This document shows, one piece after another, positions 1 to 9,774 of a stretch of DNA of 64,000 bases. How positions within the stretch are numbered: position 1 is the first letter of the stretch; every line of letters starts with the position of its first letter. The translations under genes and the position numbers were made by a program. The stretch is from Azospirillum humicireducens. Lineage in GTDB: Bacteria; Pseudomonadota; Alphaproteobacteria; Azospirillales; Azospirillaceae. The stretch spans positions 1 to 64,000 of the forward strand of contig NZ_CP028904.1 in NCBI RefSeq assembly GCF_001639105.2. The letters run 5' to 3'. The notes below the pieces were generated by a model, which was not told where the DNA came from, did not search any database, and was given only the letters and a program-made list of their open reading frames with translations.

Positions 1-473
1 CCTTGAACCCCTGCCCAAGCTGCTGGCGGCGGCATAATCACGCCCTGAATCCGCCTGAATGGCGGTTCCGGGAGCCGAGGAGCGCGAAAAGACGCTCAAT
101 TCTGATAAAAACGGGCTTCAGAACCTCCATTCTCAAGCCTAAGCGTGGGAAAAAGGCCAGAATATGTTCGTTTTCCGCGCCCTGCTAGGCCCGGTTCGCT
201 GCTGTGTCGAACGAGCGGACTGAACCGCACTCTCCACAACCCCACAACGCCCAACCGCGTCTCCTGCCTTCCCCAAATCGGAAGACACTCGATGATCAGA
301 ATTGGTCAGATTCGATCATACTTGATGGGTTGAGCCCGTCTGATTGCAGATGAAGTATATAAGAATCAGAAATATGGAAGATGTTCTTTCAGGAAATCAG
401 ACGTGATTTTAGAAGTACTCAATCAAACTGGATCCAAAATGACGGTCGGTTCGGTGGGTGCAAAGGATTATTG
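1..473. other. Non-coding leader upstream of the adhesin operon
   Basis: Positions 2-37 read as the last eleven codons of an unidentified rightward frame, ending LEPLPKLLAAA then TAA; this could be the end of a gene outside the window. The rest has no convincing gene and is more AT-rich from about 290 on. TATATAAG at 356-363 could be a -10 region for the adhesin operon, but I see no well-spaced -35 box. AAGGA at 463-467 is a good ribosome binding site for ATG 474. Confidence 0.4.
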
Positions 474-2204
474 ATGAAAATGCCGGAAAGAACTGCAGCC
501 ACCCACGCTCTTGCGCTGATCTTTTCGGTCGCGGGCGTCGTCTTGCCGATGGTTCCGGCCATGGGGCAGACGCTGCCCAACGCCGGCTCCCTACAGCGGA
601 TGCTGCGGGACGGCGTGCCCGACCTCGCCCCGCAGCGGCCGCCGGCGGCACCGGCCGTACCGGAGGAGGCGCCGGACACCGGCCCCCGCCTGCTGGTGAA
701 AGGCTTTGTAATCGAAGGTGCGACGCTGATCCCGCAGGCCGAGCTTCAAACACTCCTGCGCGGGCGTGTCGGCAAGGAGCAAAGCCTGCGCGATCTCCAG
801 GACGCAGCGCGGAGCATCGCCGACGCCTACCGCGATCGCGGCTATTTCGCCCGCGCCTTCCTTCCGGCCCAGGATGTCATCGACGGCATCGTGCGCATCC
901 GGGTGGTCGAAGGGCGCTTCGGGCGGGTGATCCGGCAGGACGAGTCGACCCGCACCGATGGGGCCTTCGTCGAATCCGTGGTCGCCGCCCGCTTGAAGCC
1001 GGGGGAACCCTATTCCCTGGCGGATCTCGAGCGCGGTCTTCTGCTGGCCAACGACCTGCCGGGTGTCAACGCGGACGGTACCCTGAAAGCCGGGGCCGCG
1101 CCGGGCACCAGCGATCTGGAGCTTACCGTCCGCGACGCGCCGGTCGCCACGGCCCAGATCGGCGCCGACAACGCCGGCACGCGGAGCACCAGCCGCCACC
1201 GCACCAACGCGGGGCTGTCGCTGAACGGCCTGACCGGGTACGGCGACCAGCTGGCGGTCAAGACGATCGCATCGACCCGGTTGACCTATGGCCAGGCGGG
1301 GTGGAGCGTCCCGCTGGGGCCGGACGGCTGGCAGGCCGGGCTGCTGATGACGGCGCTTCGCTACCGGCTCGGCGGCCCATACGAGGATACCGATGGGCAC
1401 GGAATCGCGATCACGCAGGGTGCCTCCGTCTCCTTTCCGCTGATCCGCAGGTCGGCGGAGACGCTGCGGCTGCGCGCCTCCTACGAGCATGGCCGCTTCG
1501 ACGACGACATCCTCGGCGAACCCCTCCACCGCAAGCGGATGAACAAGGGCAGCCTGGCACTGGTGGGCGACCGGTCGGACGGCTGGGGCGGCGGTGGTCT
1601 GAGCAGCTATCAGTTCGTGCTGACCAGCGGCGTCCTGGATCTGTCGCGGCTGGCCGCCGACCTTGCCTTGGATGCGCAGTCGAGCCGCAGCGACGGCCGG
1701 TTCACCAAGCTCTCCTTCGAGGTCCAGCGCGATCAGGCGCTCACAACCGACATGTTTCTCCGCGCCCGCATCGCCGGCCAATGGTCCGGCGGCAATCTCG
1801 ACAGCTCCGAGCAGTTCGCCCTGGGCGGTCCGGGTGGGGTCCGGGCCTATCCGGTCAACGAGGCGTCGGGGGACAGCGGTCTCCTCGCCACCCTGGAACT
1901 GCACCGGCCGTTCACCGAGGGCTGGGCCTCCGGCCTCGACCTGTTCGGTTTCGTGGACGCCGGCGTGATCCGCCAGCATGCCGACCGATGGGACGGCTGG
2001 GACGCGGGCAGCGACGTCCCCAACAGCTACCCGCTGTTCGGTGCCGGCGTCGGCGCTTCCTATGCGGTGTCGGGGCGCCTCGGCATCGCCCTGACCGCCG
2101 CGGTGCCGGTCGGGGCGAACCAGGGGGCGGCCACCTCAGGCTACAACCAGGATGGAAGCCGGACCGGTCCCTGGGTCTGGTTCTCCGTCACCACGATGTT
2201 CTAG
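474..2204 (+). CDS. TpsB-type outer-membrane transporter (ShlB/FhaC/HecB family)
   Basis: This is the beta-barrel partner of a two-partner secretion system and should export the adhesin encoded just downstream. The open frame begins at 381, but I chose ATG 474: it has AAGGA six bases upstream and is followed directly by a signal peptide (hydrophobic LALIFSVAGVVLPMVP, then AMGQ). A POTRA domain follows at about residues 60-140 (VKGFVIEGATLIP to IRVVEGRFGRV). The C-terminal barrel contains GGPGGVRAYPVNEASGD, the conserved VRG(Y/F)-type lid motif of this family, and the protein ends with an aromatic residue (SVTTMF), as outer-membrane proteins usually do. The 576-residue length is normal. The stop lies 13 bases before the adhesin start, so the two genes are almost certainly co-transcribed. 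Confidence 0.93.
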   Translation: MKMPERTAATHALALIFSVAGVVLPMVPAMGQTLPNAGSLQRMLRDGVPDLAPQRPPAAPAVPEEAPDTGPRLLVKGFVIEGATLIPQAELQTLLRGRVGKEQSLRDLQDAARSIADAYRDRGYFARAFLPAQDVIDGIVRIRVVEGRFGRVIRQDESTRTDGAFVESVVAARLKPGEPYSLADLERGLLLANDLPGVNADGTLKAGAAPGTSDLELTVRDAPVATAQIGADNAGTRSTSRHRTNAGLSLNGLTGYGDQLAVKTIASTRLTYGQAGWSVPLGPDGWQAGLLMTALRYRLGGPYEDTDGHGIAITQGASVSFPLIRRSAETLRLRASYEHGRFDDDILGEPLHRKRMNKGSLALVGDRSDGWGGGGLSSYQFVLTSGVLDLSRLAADLALDAQSSRSDGRFTKLSFEVQRDQALTTDMFLRARIAGQWSGGNLDSSEQFALGGPGGVRAYPVNEASGDSGLLATLELHRPFTEGWASGLDLFGFVDAGVIRQHADRWDGWDAGSDVPNSYPLFGAGVGASYAVSGRLGIALTAAVPVGANQGAATSGYNQDGSRTGPWVWFSVTTMF

Positions 2205-2217
2205 GTGTGAGGCGACG

Positions 2218-5200
2218 ATGTATGATCACGGCGGCATGAACCGGGCCTTCCGGCTGATCTGGAACCGCGCCAAGGGGCGATGGGTTGTCGCACCTGAGAC
2301 AGCGAAGGGAGGCGGATGGACAGTCGGCGCCGTCGCGGTTGCCGCTCTGATCGCATCCACCGGCCCAGCGCGGGCGGAGCCCGCCACGACCGCTCTGCCA
2401 ACCGGCGGGCAGGTGGTCGCCGGGTCGGTGAGCATCGGCGCCAACGGCTCCAGCATGACGGTGACGCAGCAGTCGGCGCGCGGCATCGTCAACTGGAAAA
2501 GCTTCGATGTCGGATCGGACGCCAGCGTCACCTTCAAGCAGCCCGACTCTTCGTCGGTGACCTTGAACCGGGTGACCGCGGGAGCGGGCAGCGTGATCGC
2601 CGGCAAGCTGTCGGGCAACGGCAAGGTCTATGTCGTCAACCCCAACGGCGTGCTGTTCACGAAAACCGCGCGGGTCGATGTCGGCGGGCTGGTCGCCTCG
2701 ACCGCCGATATCGCCGACAACGACTTCATGGCCGGGCGGGAGGTGTTCACCAGCAACGGCGCCACCGGCTCGGTGATCAATCAGGGCACGATCAATGCCG
2801 GCGACGGCGGTGCCGTCGTGCTGATCGGCGGCACCGTGTCGAACCAGGGAACCATCAACGCCCGCAACGGCAACGCGGTGCTGGCGGCCGGCGCCAAGGT
2901 GACGCTGGATGCCGGGGCGAACGGCCACCTGAAGATTGAGGTTGACGGTGCCACCACGGCGGCGCTGGTGGAAAACGGCGGCCTGATTTCCGCCAGCGGC
3001 GGACAGGTGGTGATGACGGCGAAGGGCGCCAGCGAGGCGGTGTCCTCCGTGGTGTCCAATACCGGCACCGTCGAGGCGCAGACCCTGGGGTCGCGGGCCG
3101 GCAAGGTGGCGCTGCTGGCCGGGATGAAGGGCGGCGAGGTCAAGGTCGCCGGAACCATCGACGCATCGGCCCCGTCCGGCGGCAATGGCGGGGCGGTGGA
3201 AACCTCCGCCGCCAAGGTGACGGTGGCCCCATCGGCCAAGGTGACGACACTGGCGGCCAAGGGCAAGACCGGCAACTGGCTGATCGACCCCTACAACGTG
3301 ACCATCTCCACGGCGGCGGACAGCGGGGCCGGCTTCACCGCCACCGCCGACGACACGGTGATCAACGTCACCACCCTGACCAACGCCCTGGCGTCCACCG
3401 GGGTGACCGTTTCGACCGGATCAAGCGGCAGCCAAGCCGGAAACATCACGGTTGCGGCGCCGATCAGCTGGAGCGCCAACACCACCCTGACCCTCGACGC
3501 GGCGGGCAGCATCGCCATCAACAAGGACATCACGGCGACCGGAACCAGCGCCGGCCTGAGCCTGACCTATGGTGGTAACTACATCCTCGGCGGCGGCGCC
3601 CGCGTCACCCTGTCGGGGGCGAGCGCCGCGCTCAGCCTGGGCGGTACCGCCTACACGCTGGTTCACGACGTGACGGCGTTGCAGAGCATCAGCGGCAGCG
3701 GGAATTACGCCCTGGCTGAAGACATCGACGCCGCCGCCACCAGTTCATGGAATTCCGGAGTCGGCTTTACCTCGATCGGTACGGACGCTGTCCCTTTCAG
3801 CGGGACGCTGGCCGGCCTGGGCCATGCGATCGACCGCCTGACCATGAATAGTTATCTGTTGGGTAACAAGTCAGGTCTGTTCGGCTTTACCCTGGGCGCG
3901 ACCTTGCGGGACTTCACCCTATCCAACGTGTCGATTACCGGCACTGCGCGGGTGGGCGCCGTGGTGGGATGGTCGTCTAACACGTCTCTGACGAACCTCC
4001 ATGTCACCGGCTCGGTCAGTGGCTATCAGGAGGTGGGCGGGATTGCCGGCTGGTTCAGCGATTCAACGATGACCGGATCATCGTCGACTGCATCGGTAAC
4101 AGCGACGTCCAACACGGCCGGCGGGCTGATCGGAAACGGCTATTACGGTGTTACCGTCAGCGATTCCTATGCGACCGGTGTGGTAAGTGCTTCGACCAAA
4201 GCCGGCGGCTTGATCGGCGAGGTCAGCACCGATGGTTCAACCCTCACGCTCACCAATGTCTATGCCAGCGGTGCGGTCTCCGCTCCCACGGCGGCGGGTG
4301 GCTTGGTTGGCAGCGTCACAGGGGTTGGCACCACCGTCAATGCCACCAACGCCTATTGGGATGCCGATTCCACCGGGCAGAGCAGCAGCGCCGCCGGCAC
4401 CAGCATCACCAACGCCAACGCCTATACCGAAGCCACCTACAGCGGTTTCGACTTTACCAACACCTGGGTGACGCTGGCCGGCGAGACGCGGCCGATGCTG
4501 CGCAGCGAATATTCGACCGTTATCTTTACGCCGCACGCCCTGCAATTGATGCAGCAGGATCTGACCGCCAGCTACAAGCTGGGCGCCAACCTGTCGATGA
4601 CGCCGGCGTTTACCGCCAGCGGCGGCTATTACGGCGACGTCTGGGGTTCATCGGGCTTCAAGCCGGTCGGGGACTTTTCGGGCAGTTTCAACGGCCAGAG
4701 CCATACCATCGCCGGGCTGACCATCAACCGCGGTTCGACTCAGGAAGTCGGATTGTTCGGCGTCTTGACGGGGGCGGTTTCCGATGTCGGTCTCGTCGGC
4801 GGCAGCATCACGGCCAGTGACAGCAGCGGTTCGCTGGTCGGCAGTATTCCATCGACGGGTACGGTGACGCGCAGCTATTCGACCGCCTCGGTCTCGGGCA
4901 CCGGCAATTTCATCGGTGGTCTGGTCGGGATAAACGATGGCGCGATCTCTCTGTCCTCCTTCGGCGGGGCGGTGACCACCACCGGTTCAGTGGTTGGGGG
5001 CTTGGTCGGCGGCCTTCTTTCTTCGGGGACCATTTCCGATTCCTACGCCACCGGCTCGGTCAGCGGCGCGAATTGGATCGGTGGCCTCGTTGGCGCCATG
5101 TATGGCGGGACAATAAGTCACGCCTATTCTACTGCCAGGGTCTCTGGGCCTGGAAATAAGGGCGGACTCACTTCAGGCGGCACCGGAACTGTCACCGAAA

Positions 5201-8200
5201 GCTACTGGGACACCCAGACCTCGGGAACAGGCGTTGGCCCAGGGACGACCAGAACGACGGCCCTATTGCAGGGTAGCCTGCCCACCGGTTTTTCATCCGC
5301 GATCTGGGGGACGGGAACCAACCTTTACCCCTATTTCAAATGGCAATACAGCACGACGCCGGTCGCGGTATCGGGAAGGGCGTACAGCGACGCCGGCGCC
5401 AGCGCGCTGGCCGGCGCTACGGTCACCGCCATCTCCAACGGCGCCTCGCTCGGTTCCGCCATCACCGGGGCCAACGGCTATTACTACATCCTCAAGCCGT
5501 CCGGCTCGATCAACACCAATGGCGCGCTGGCCTATCTCGATGGTCAAGCGACCAAAGCGGCGGCCTTCGGCGACACGGTGGCGGCGACCGGCGTGACCGG
5601 TCTCAATATCTATGGCTCCTCTATCCATCTGGTGACCGGTGAGAGCAGCCTGAGCGCCACCAGAACCGCCTATACCACCACCATGGGGTCGTATAGCGAT
5701 ACCGATCTGTCGTCATTTTTGTCTTCCAGCACTTTCGGCACTCTGACCACCGCGGCGGGATACGGCGTCTATCTTGACGCTTCATCCGGCTATTCCCTCA
5801 ACACCGCGCTGGGCTCGGCGGGGCTGCTGTCGCTGACCAGCGGCGGCACCTTTGGGGTGAGTGGCACGGTCGGGCTGTCCGCAGCCGGCGCCTTGTCGGT
5901 GAACAGCCCGCTATCGTGGAGCGATGCCTCGACCCTGACGTTGGCCACGACCAGCAGCGGCAATATCACCCTGGGCAATACGGTCAGTGGGACGTCTGGG
6001 CGTCTCAATATTTCCGCGGGCGGGACGGCGACTTCCAGCAGCAGCTTGAGCGTCGGGACGTTCTCGCTGACCGGCGGCACCTGGAGCCAGATCGCCTCCT
6101 CCCTGCCCAGCTTCAGCGCCACCGATTTCCGCCTGACCACCAGCGCCAGCTTCATCCGCGCCAAAAGCGGCGATGGCTCGGCGGCGACCCCTTACACGAT
6201 CGCCGACGCTTACGGTTTGCAGGGGATGGCATCGACGGCGCTGGCGACCAAGAGCTTCAAGCTTGGCAATGACATTGACGCCAGTGGAACGGCCAGTTGG
6301 AATTCCGCGGCCGGTTTCGTTCCGGCCGGCGACGGCACGACCGCTTTCACCGGTGCCTTCGACGGGCAGGGATACGCCATTTCGGGGCTGACGATCGCCC
6401 GACCGACCACCGATTACGTGGGTCTGTTCGGCGTCATCGGCGCTGGCGGCACCGTCAACAACGCGCGCCTGTCGGGGACGGTTTCCGGGCGAAGCTATGT
6501 CGGCATGCTGGCCGGACGGAACCAGGGGGTGATTTCGGGAAGTTACAGCACCGGCACCGTTACAGGGAGTGCCGCCGGCTCCTACGTCGGCAATCTGGTG
6601 GGGGAGAATAACGGCGGCACCATCGGTACGTCCTTCGCCACCGGGTCGGTCAGTGCGGGCGGCTCCAACCTGGGTGGGCTGGCCGGGGCCAACGACGGCG
6701 CCGGCAGCATTCAAAATTCCTATGCCACCGGGGCGGTGAGCGGCACCGGCGGCACTTCGGACAGCATCGGCGGTCTGGTCGGCTTGAACAGCGGCACCGC
6801 CACGGTCACCAACAGTTACGCAACCGGTTCGGCGACCACCAGCGGATCGGGGACCAACATCGGCGGTCTGATCGGACAACTGACCGGCGGGACGGCCAGC
6901 GGCAGCTTCTGGAACACGGCCAGTTCCGGCCTTGGCGTCGGCGTCGGTTCCGGGACGGTCGCCGGGGTCACCGGGCTTGATGCCGCCGGCATGAAGACGC
7001 TGTCGAACTTCACCGCCGCCGGCTGGAGCGCCGACGATCAGGGCGGCACCGCAACGACGTGGCGGGTCTACGACGGCTATACGGCGCCGCTGCTGCGTGG
7101 CTTCCTGACCAGCCTGACGGTGACCGGTGGCAGCGGCACGAAAACCTACGACGGCAGCGCCAGCACCACCAGCGTCGGCACGCTGACCTATGCGCCGGGG
7201 GGCTATACCACCGCTTTGGTCAGCGGCACGGCGCGTTATGTCGCCAACAGCACCAATGCCGGCACCTATTCCGGCGGTTCATTGACGCTTGGCGGGCTCT
7301 ATTCCAGCCAACTCGGTTATGACATTACCTTCGCGCCCGGCACGCTGACGGTGAACCAGGCGGCGTTGACCGTGACCGCCAACAACGCCAGCAAGACCTA
7401 CGACGGGCTGGCCTACAGCGGCGGCAACGGCGTCAGCTACAGCGGCTTCGTCAATGGCGAGACGGCGGCGGTGCTCGGCGGGACGCTGGCCTATGGCGGC
7501 ACCGCCCAGGGTGCGGTGAACGCCGGCACCTACACGCTGACCGCGTCCGGCCTCAGCTCCGCCAACTACGCCATCGCCTACGCGCCCGGCGCGCTGACGG
7601 TGAACCAGACGGCGCTGACGGTGACCGCCAACAACGGCACGAAGACCTACGACGGGCTGGCCTACAGCGGCGGCAACGGCGTCAGCTACAGCGGCTTCGT
7701 CAATGGCGAGACGGCGGCGGTGCTCGGCGGGACGCTGGCCTATGGCGGCACCGCACAGGGCGCGGTGAACGCCGGCACCTACACGCTGACCGCGTCCGGC
7801 CTCAGTTCCGCCAACTACGCCATCACCTACGCGCCCGGTACGCTGACAGTGAACCAGGCGGCGCTGACGGTATTGACGGTGACCGCCAACAACGCCAGCA
7901 AGACCTACGACGGGTTGGCCTACAGCGGCGGCAACGGCGTCAGCTACAGCGGCTTCGTCAATGGCGAGACGGCGGCGGTGCTCGGTGGAACGCTGGCCTA
8001 TGGCGGCACCGCACAGGGCGCAGTGAACGCCGGCACCTACACGCTGACCGCGTCCGGCCTCAACTCCGCCAACTACGCCATCTCCTATGTGCCGGGCACC
8101 CTCACCATCAATCAGGCGGCGCTGGTGGTGACCGCCAACAACGCCAGCAAGACCTACGACGGACTGGCCTATAGCGGTGGCAACGGTGTCAGCTACAGCG

Positions 8201-9111
8201 GCTTCGTCAATGGCGAGACCGCGGCGGTGCTCGGTGGAACGCTGGCCTATGGCGGCACCGCACAGGGCGCAGTGAACGCCGGCCGCTACACGCTGACCGC
8301 GTCCGGCCTCAACTCCGCCAACTACGCCATCTCCTATGCGCCGGGCACCCTCACCATCAATCGGGCGGCGCTGACGGTGATGGCGGGCAACGCCACGAAG
8401 ACCTACGACGGACTGGCCTATAGCGGTGGTAACGGTGTCAGCTACAGCGGCTTCGTCAACGGCGAGACCGCGGCGGTGCTCGGCGGGACGCTGGCCTATG
8501 GCGGCACCGCACAGGGTGCGGTGAACGCCGGCATTTACGCGCTGACCGCGTCCGGTCTCAGCTCCGCCAACTACGCCATCTCCTATGCGCCGGGCACCCT
8601 CACCATCAATCGGGCGGCGCTGACGGTGATGGCGGGCAACGCCACGAAGACTTACGACGGGCTGGCCTACAGCGGCGGCAACGGCGTCAGCTACAGCGGC
8701 TTCGTCAATGGCGAGACGGCGGCGGTGCTCGGCGGGACGCTGGCCTATGGCGGCACCGCACAGGGCGCCGTGGACCCCGGCCGCTACACGCTGACCGCGT
8801 CCGGCCTCAGCTCGGCCAACTACGCCATCACCTACGCGCCGGGTGCGCTGACGGTGGACAGCATCGTGAACGGCGGGGGGAGCACCACACCGGTCGCGCC
8901 CGCGTCCGACGCGCCGACGGCGAGCACGCTCATCCGCATCACCCGCGCGGCGAGTGAAGGGGACAGTCCCGGCGGTACGGCGGCCGGTGACGGGGTCACA
9001 CCCGCCGGCGGGGGCGGGGCGTTTCGTTCCCCGTCCAACGCTCCATCCACACCGGCGCAGCCCGTCCTCGTCGTCGCCCCGAACCCGATCCGGGTGGGGA
9101 GCGCGCCATGA
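2218..9111 (+). CDS. Large TpsA exoprotein/adhesin with GLUG and MBG-type repeats
   Basis: This filamentous-haemagglutinin-like exoprotein is about 2297 residues and is predicted to be secreted through the upstream TpsB. ATG 2218 has GAGG five bases upstream; the frame stays open back to 2152 inside tpsB. The N-terminus MNRAFRLIWNRAKGRWV is an extended signal peptide region (ESPR). The haemagglutination-activity (TPS) domain follows, with the VVNPNGVLFTKTARVDVGGL signature near residue 140. The middle carries GLUG-type repeats (IGGLVG...SYATGS pattern) at about nucleotides 3900-5200 and 6400-6900. The C-terminal third has one degenerate and six near-identical KTYDG-containing repeats of the MBG type. 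The end is a low-complexity tail, PVLVVAPNPIRVGSAP, with no evident anchor. Adhesion or biofilm function is inferred from the family. The stop overlaps the next gene by four bases. Confidence 0.92.
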   Translation: MYDHGGMNRAFRLIWNRAKGRWVVAPETAKGGGWTVGAVAVAALIASTGPARAEPATTALPTGGQVVAGSVSIGANGSSMTVTQQSARGIVNWKSFDVGSDASVTFKQPDSSSVTLNRVTAGAGSVIAGKLSGNGKVYVVNPNGVLFTKTARVDVGGLVASTADIADNDFMAGREVFTSNGATGSVINQGTINAGDGGAVVLIGGTVSNQGTINARNGNAVLAAGAKVTLDAGANGHLKIEVDGATTAALVENGGLISASGGQVVMTAKGASEAVSSVVSNTGTVEAQTLGSRAGKVALLAGMKGGEVKVAGTIDASAPSGGNGGAVETSAAKVTVAPSAKVTTLAAKGKTGNWLIDPYNVTISTAADSGAGFTATADDTVINVTTLTNALASTGVTVSTGSSGSQAGNITVAAPISWSANTTLTLDAAGSIAINKDITATGTSAGLSLTYGGNYILGGGARVTLSGASAALSLGGTAYTLVHDVTALQSISGSGNYALAEDIDAAATSSWNSGVGFTSIGTDAVPFSGTLAGLGHAIDRLTMNSYLLGNKSGLFGFTLGATLRDFTLSNVSITGTARVGAVVGWSSNTSLTNLHVTGSVSGYQEVGGIAGWFSDSTMTGSSSTASVTATSNTAGGLIGNGYYGVTVSDSYATGVVSASTKAGGLIGEVSTDGSTLTLTNVYASGAVSAPTAAGGLVGSVTGVGTTVNATNAYWDADSTGQSSSAAGTSITNANAYTEATYSGFDFTNTWVTLAGETRPMLRSEYSTVIFTPHALQLMQQDLTASYKLGANLSMTPAFTASGGYYGDVWGSSGFKPVGDFSGSFNGQSHTIAGLTINRGSTQEVGLFGVLTGAVSDVGLVGGSITASDSSGSLVGSIPSTGTVTRSYSTASVSGTGNFIGGLVGINDGAISLSSFGGAVTTTGSVVGGLVGGLLSSGTISDSYATGSVSGANWIGGLVGAMYGGTISHAYSTARVSGPGNKGGLTSGGTGTVTESYWDTQTSGTGVGPGTTRTTALLQGSLPTGFSSAIWGTGTNLYPYFKWQYSTTPVAVSGRAYSDAGASALAGATVTAISNGASLGSAITGANGYYYILKPSGSINTNGALAYLDGQATKAAAFGDTVAATGVTGLNIYGSSIHLVTGESSLSATRTAYTTTMGSYSDTDLSSFLSSSTFGTLTTAAGYGVYLDASSGYSLNTALGSAGLLSLTSGGTFGVSGTVGLSAAGALSVNSPLSWSDASTLTLATTSSGNITLGNTVSGTSGRLNISAGGTATSSSSLSVGTFSLTGGTWSQIASSLPSFSATDFRLTTSASFIRAKSGDGSAATPYTIADAYGLQGMASTALATKSFKLGNDIDASGTASWNSAAGFVPAGDGTTAFTGAFDGQGYAISGLTIARPTTDYVGLFGVIGAGGTVNNARLSGTVSGRSYVGMLAGRNQGVISGSYSTGTVTGSAAGSYVGNLVGENNGGTIGTSFATGSVSAGGSNLGGLAGANDGAGSIQNSYATGAVSGTGGTSDSIGGLVGLNSGTATVTNSYATGSATTSGSGTNIGGLIGQLTGGTASGSFWNTASSGLGVGVGSGTVAGVTGLDAAGMKTLSNFTAAGWSADDQGGTATTWRVYDGYTAPLLRGFLTSLTVTGGSGTKTYDGSASTTSVGTLTYAPGGYTTALVSGTARYVANSTNAGTYSGGSLTLGGLYSSQLGYDITFAPGTLTVNQAALTVTANNASKTYDGLAYSGGNGVSYSGFVNGETAAVLGGTLAYGGTAQGAVNAGTYTLTASGLSSANYAIAYAPGALTVNQTALTVTANNGTKTYDGLAYSGGNGVSYSGFVNGETAAVLGGTLAYGGTAQGAVNAGTYTLTASGLSSANYAITYAPGTLTVNQAALTVLTVTANNASKTYDGLAYSGGNGVSYSGFVNGETAAVLGGTLAYGGTAQGAVNAGTYTLTASGLNSANYAISYVPGTLTINQAALVVTANNASKTYDGLAYSGGNGVSYSGFVNGETAAVLGGTLAYGGTAQGAVNAGRYTLTASGLNSANYAISYAPGTLTINRAALTVMAGNATKTYDGLAYSGGNGVSYSGFVNGETAAVLGGTLAYGGTAQGAVNAGIYALTASGLSSANYAISYAPGTLTINRAALTVMAGNATKTYDGLAYSGGNGVSYSGFVNGETAAVLGGTLAYGGTAQGAVDPGRYTLTASGLSSANYAITYAPGALTVDSIVNGGGSTTPVAPASDAPTASTLIRITRAASEGDSPGGTAAGDGVTPAGGGGAFRSPSNAPSTPAQPVLVVAPNPIRVGSAP
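7393..8862 (+). repeat. Six tandem coding repeats of 249 bp within tpsA
   Basis: The KTYDG codons recur at 7393, 7642, 7900, 8149, 8398 and 8647. Spacing is 249 bp (83 codons), except between the second and third copies, where it is 258 bp because LTV is duplicated. Copies are nearly identical in DNA (for example GLAYSGGNGVSYSGF in every unit), with changes clustered at the end of the unit. A more diverged copy lies just before (KTYDGSAST at about 7140). The near-identity at DNA level implies recent duplication or gene conversion, so copy number may vary between strains. Confidence 0.95.
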
Positions 9112-9674
9112 CCCGCCCCTGGCATCATCGTGGACGGAAGGGTGTTCAAGGACCTCGCCGGTGGTGCGTCCTCGCCGTCCCGGCGATCGTCGCCACCATC
9201 GCCGGGCATGCGGCGGCGACCGGCCTGCCCGGCGGCTCCAGCGCTCTGCGTGAAACCTACGACCGGTGGGAGGTCGCGTGCGTCGCCCAGGAGACGTCGC
9301 CCCGGTGTTTCATGATGCAGACCTTGCTCGACGGGGAGTCCCGGCAGCGCCTGCTGACCGTCGAGGTGCTGCCGGCTCCCGGCGGCACGGCGACGGCGAC
9401 CCTGATCATGCCGTTCGGTCTGGATCTGGCCAAGGGCGTGACCCTGTCCTATGGAGATGATGCAAAGGGGCCGAGTCGGCCGATCACCACTTGCCTGCCG
9501 ATCGGGTGCATCGTCCCACTGGCGTTCGACGCCGCCACGATCGCCGGCTTGAAGAAAGCCGCGACCCTGACCGTCGGCGCGGTCACCATGGATGGCGGCA
9601 AGGCGGTTCGGATCCCGGTTCCGCTCAAGGGATTTCCGGCCGCCTTCGCCCGGATCTCCGCGATGTCCAACTGA
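9108..9674 (+). CDS. IalB-family (invasion-associated locus B) secreted protein
   Basis: A 188-residue predicted exported protein. The N-terminus is basic and followed by a hydrophobic stretch (WCVLAVPAIVATIAGHAAA), a likely signal peptide. The mature part has the IalB pattern: DRWEVACVAQ near the start, a paired-cysteine segment TTCLPIGCIVPL in the middle, and MDGGKAVRIPVPLKGF near the end. Four cysteines suggest two disulfides in the periplasm or outside the cell. IalB is named for Bartonella; most environmental homologues have no tested role. The ATG overlaps the tpsA stop (ATGA), so translation is probably coupled and the protein may assist the adhesin or envelope. That role is inferred. 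Confidence 0.85.
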   Translation: MTRPWHHRGRKGVQGPRRWCVLAVPAIVATIAGHAAATGLPGGSSALRETYDRWEVACVAQETSPRCFMMQTLLDGESRQRLLTVEVLPAPGGTATATLIMPFGLDLAKGVTLSYGDDAKGPSRPITTCLPIGCIVPLAFDAATIAGLKKAATLTVGAVTMDGGKAVRIPVPLKGFPAAFARISAMSN

Positions 9675-9774
9675 GGGCGCGCCGACCGCGCAGCCGCGAT
9701 CTTTTCCACTGCCGCGGTCGTGGCGATATCCGCTACACAAAGCGTTCCAGCATCAGCCAGGTTGCAGCGCACCG

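Noticed and set aside
1-188. Small open frames at the left edge as genes.
   Set aside because: No ribosome site and no recognisable motif; only a possible gene end at 2-37 is noted.
7393-8862. Regular repeats considered as a CRISPR array.
   Set aside because: The unit is 249 bp, in frame, with no unique spacers, and encodes a repeated protein domain.
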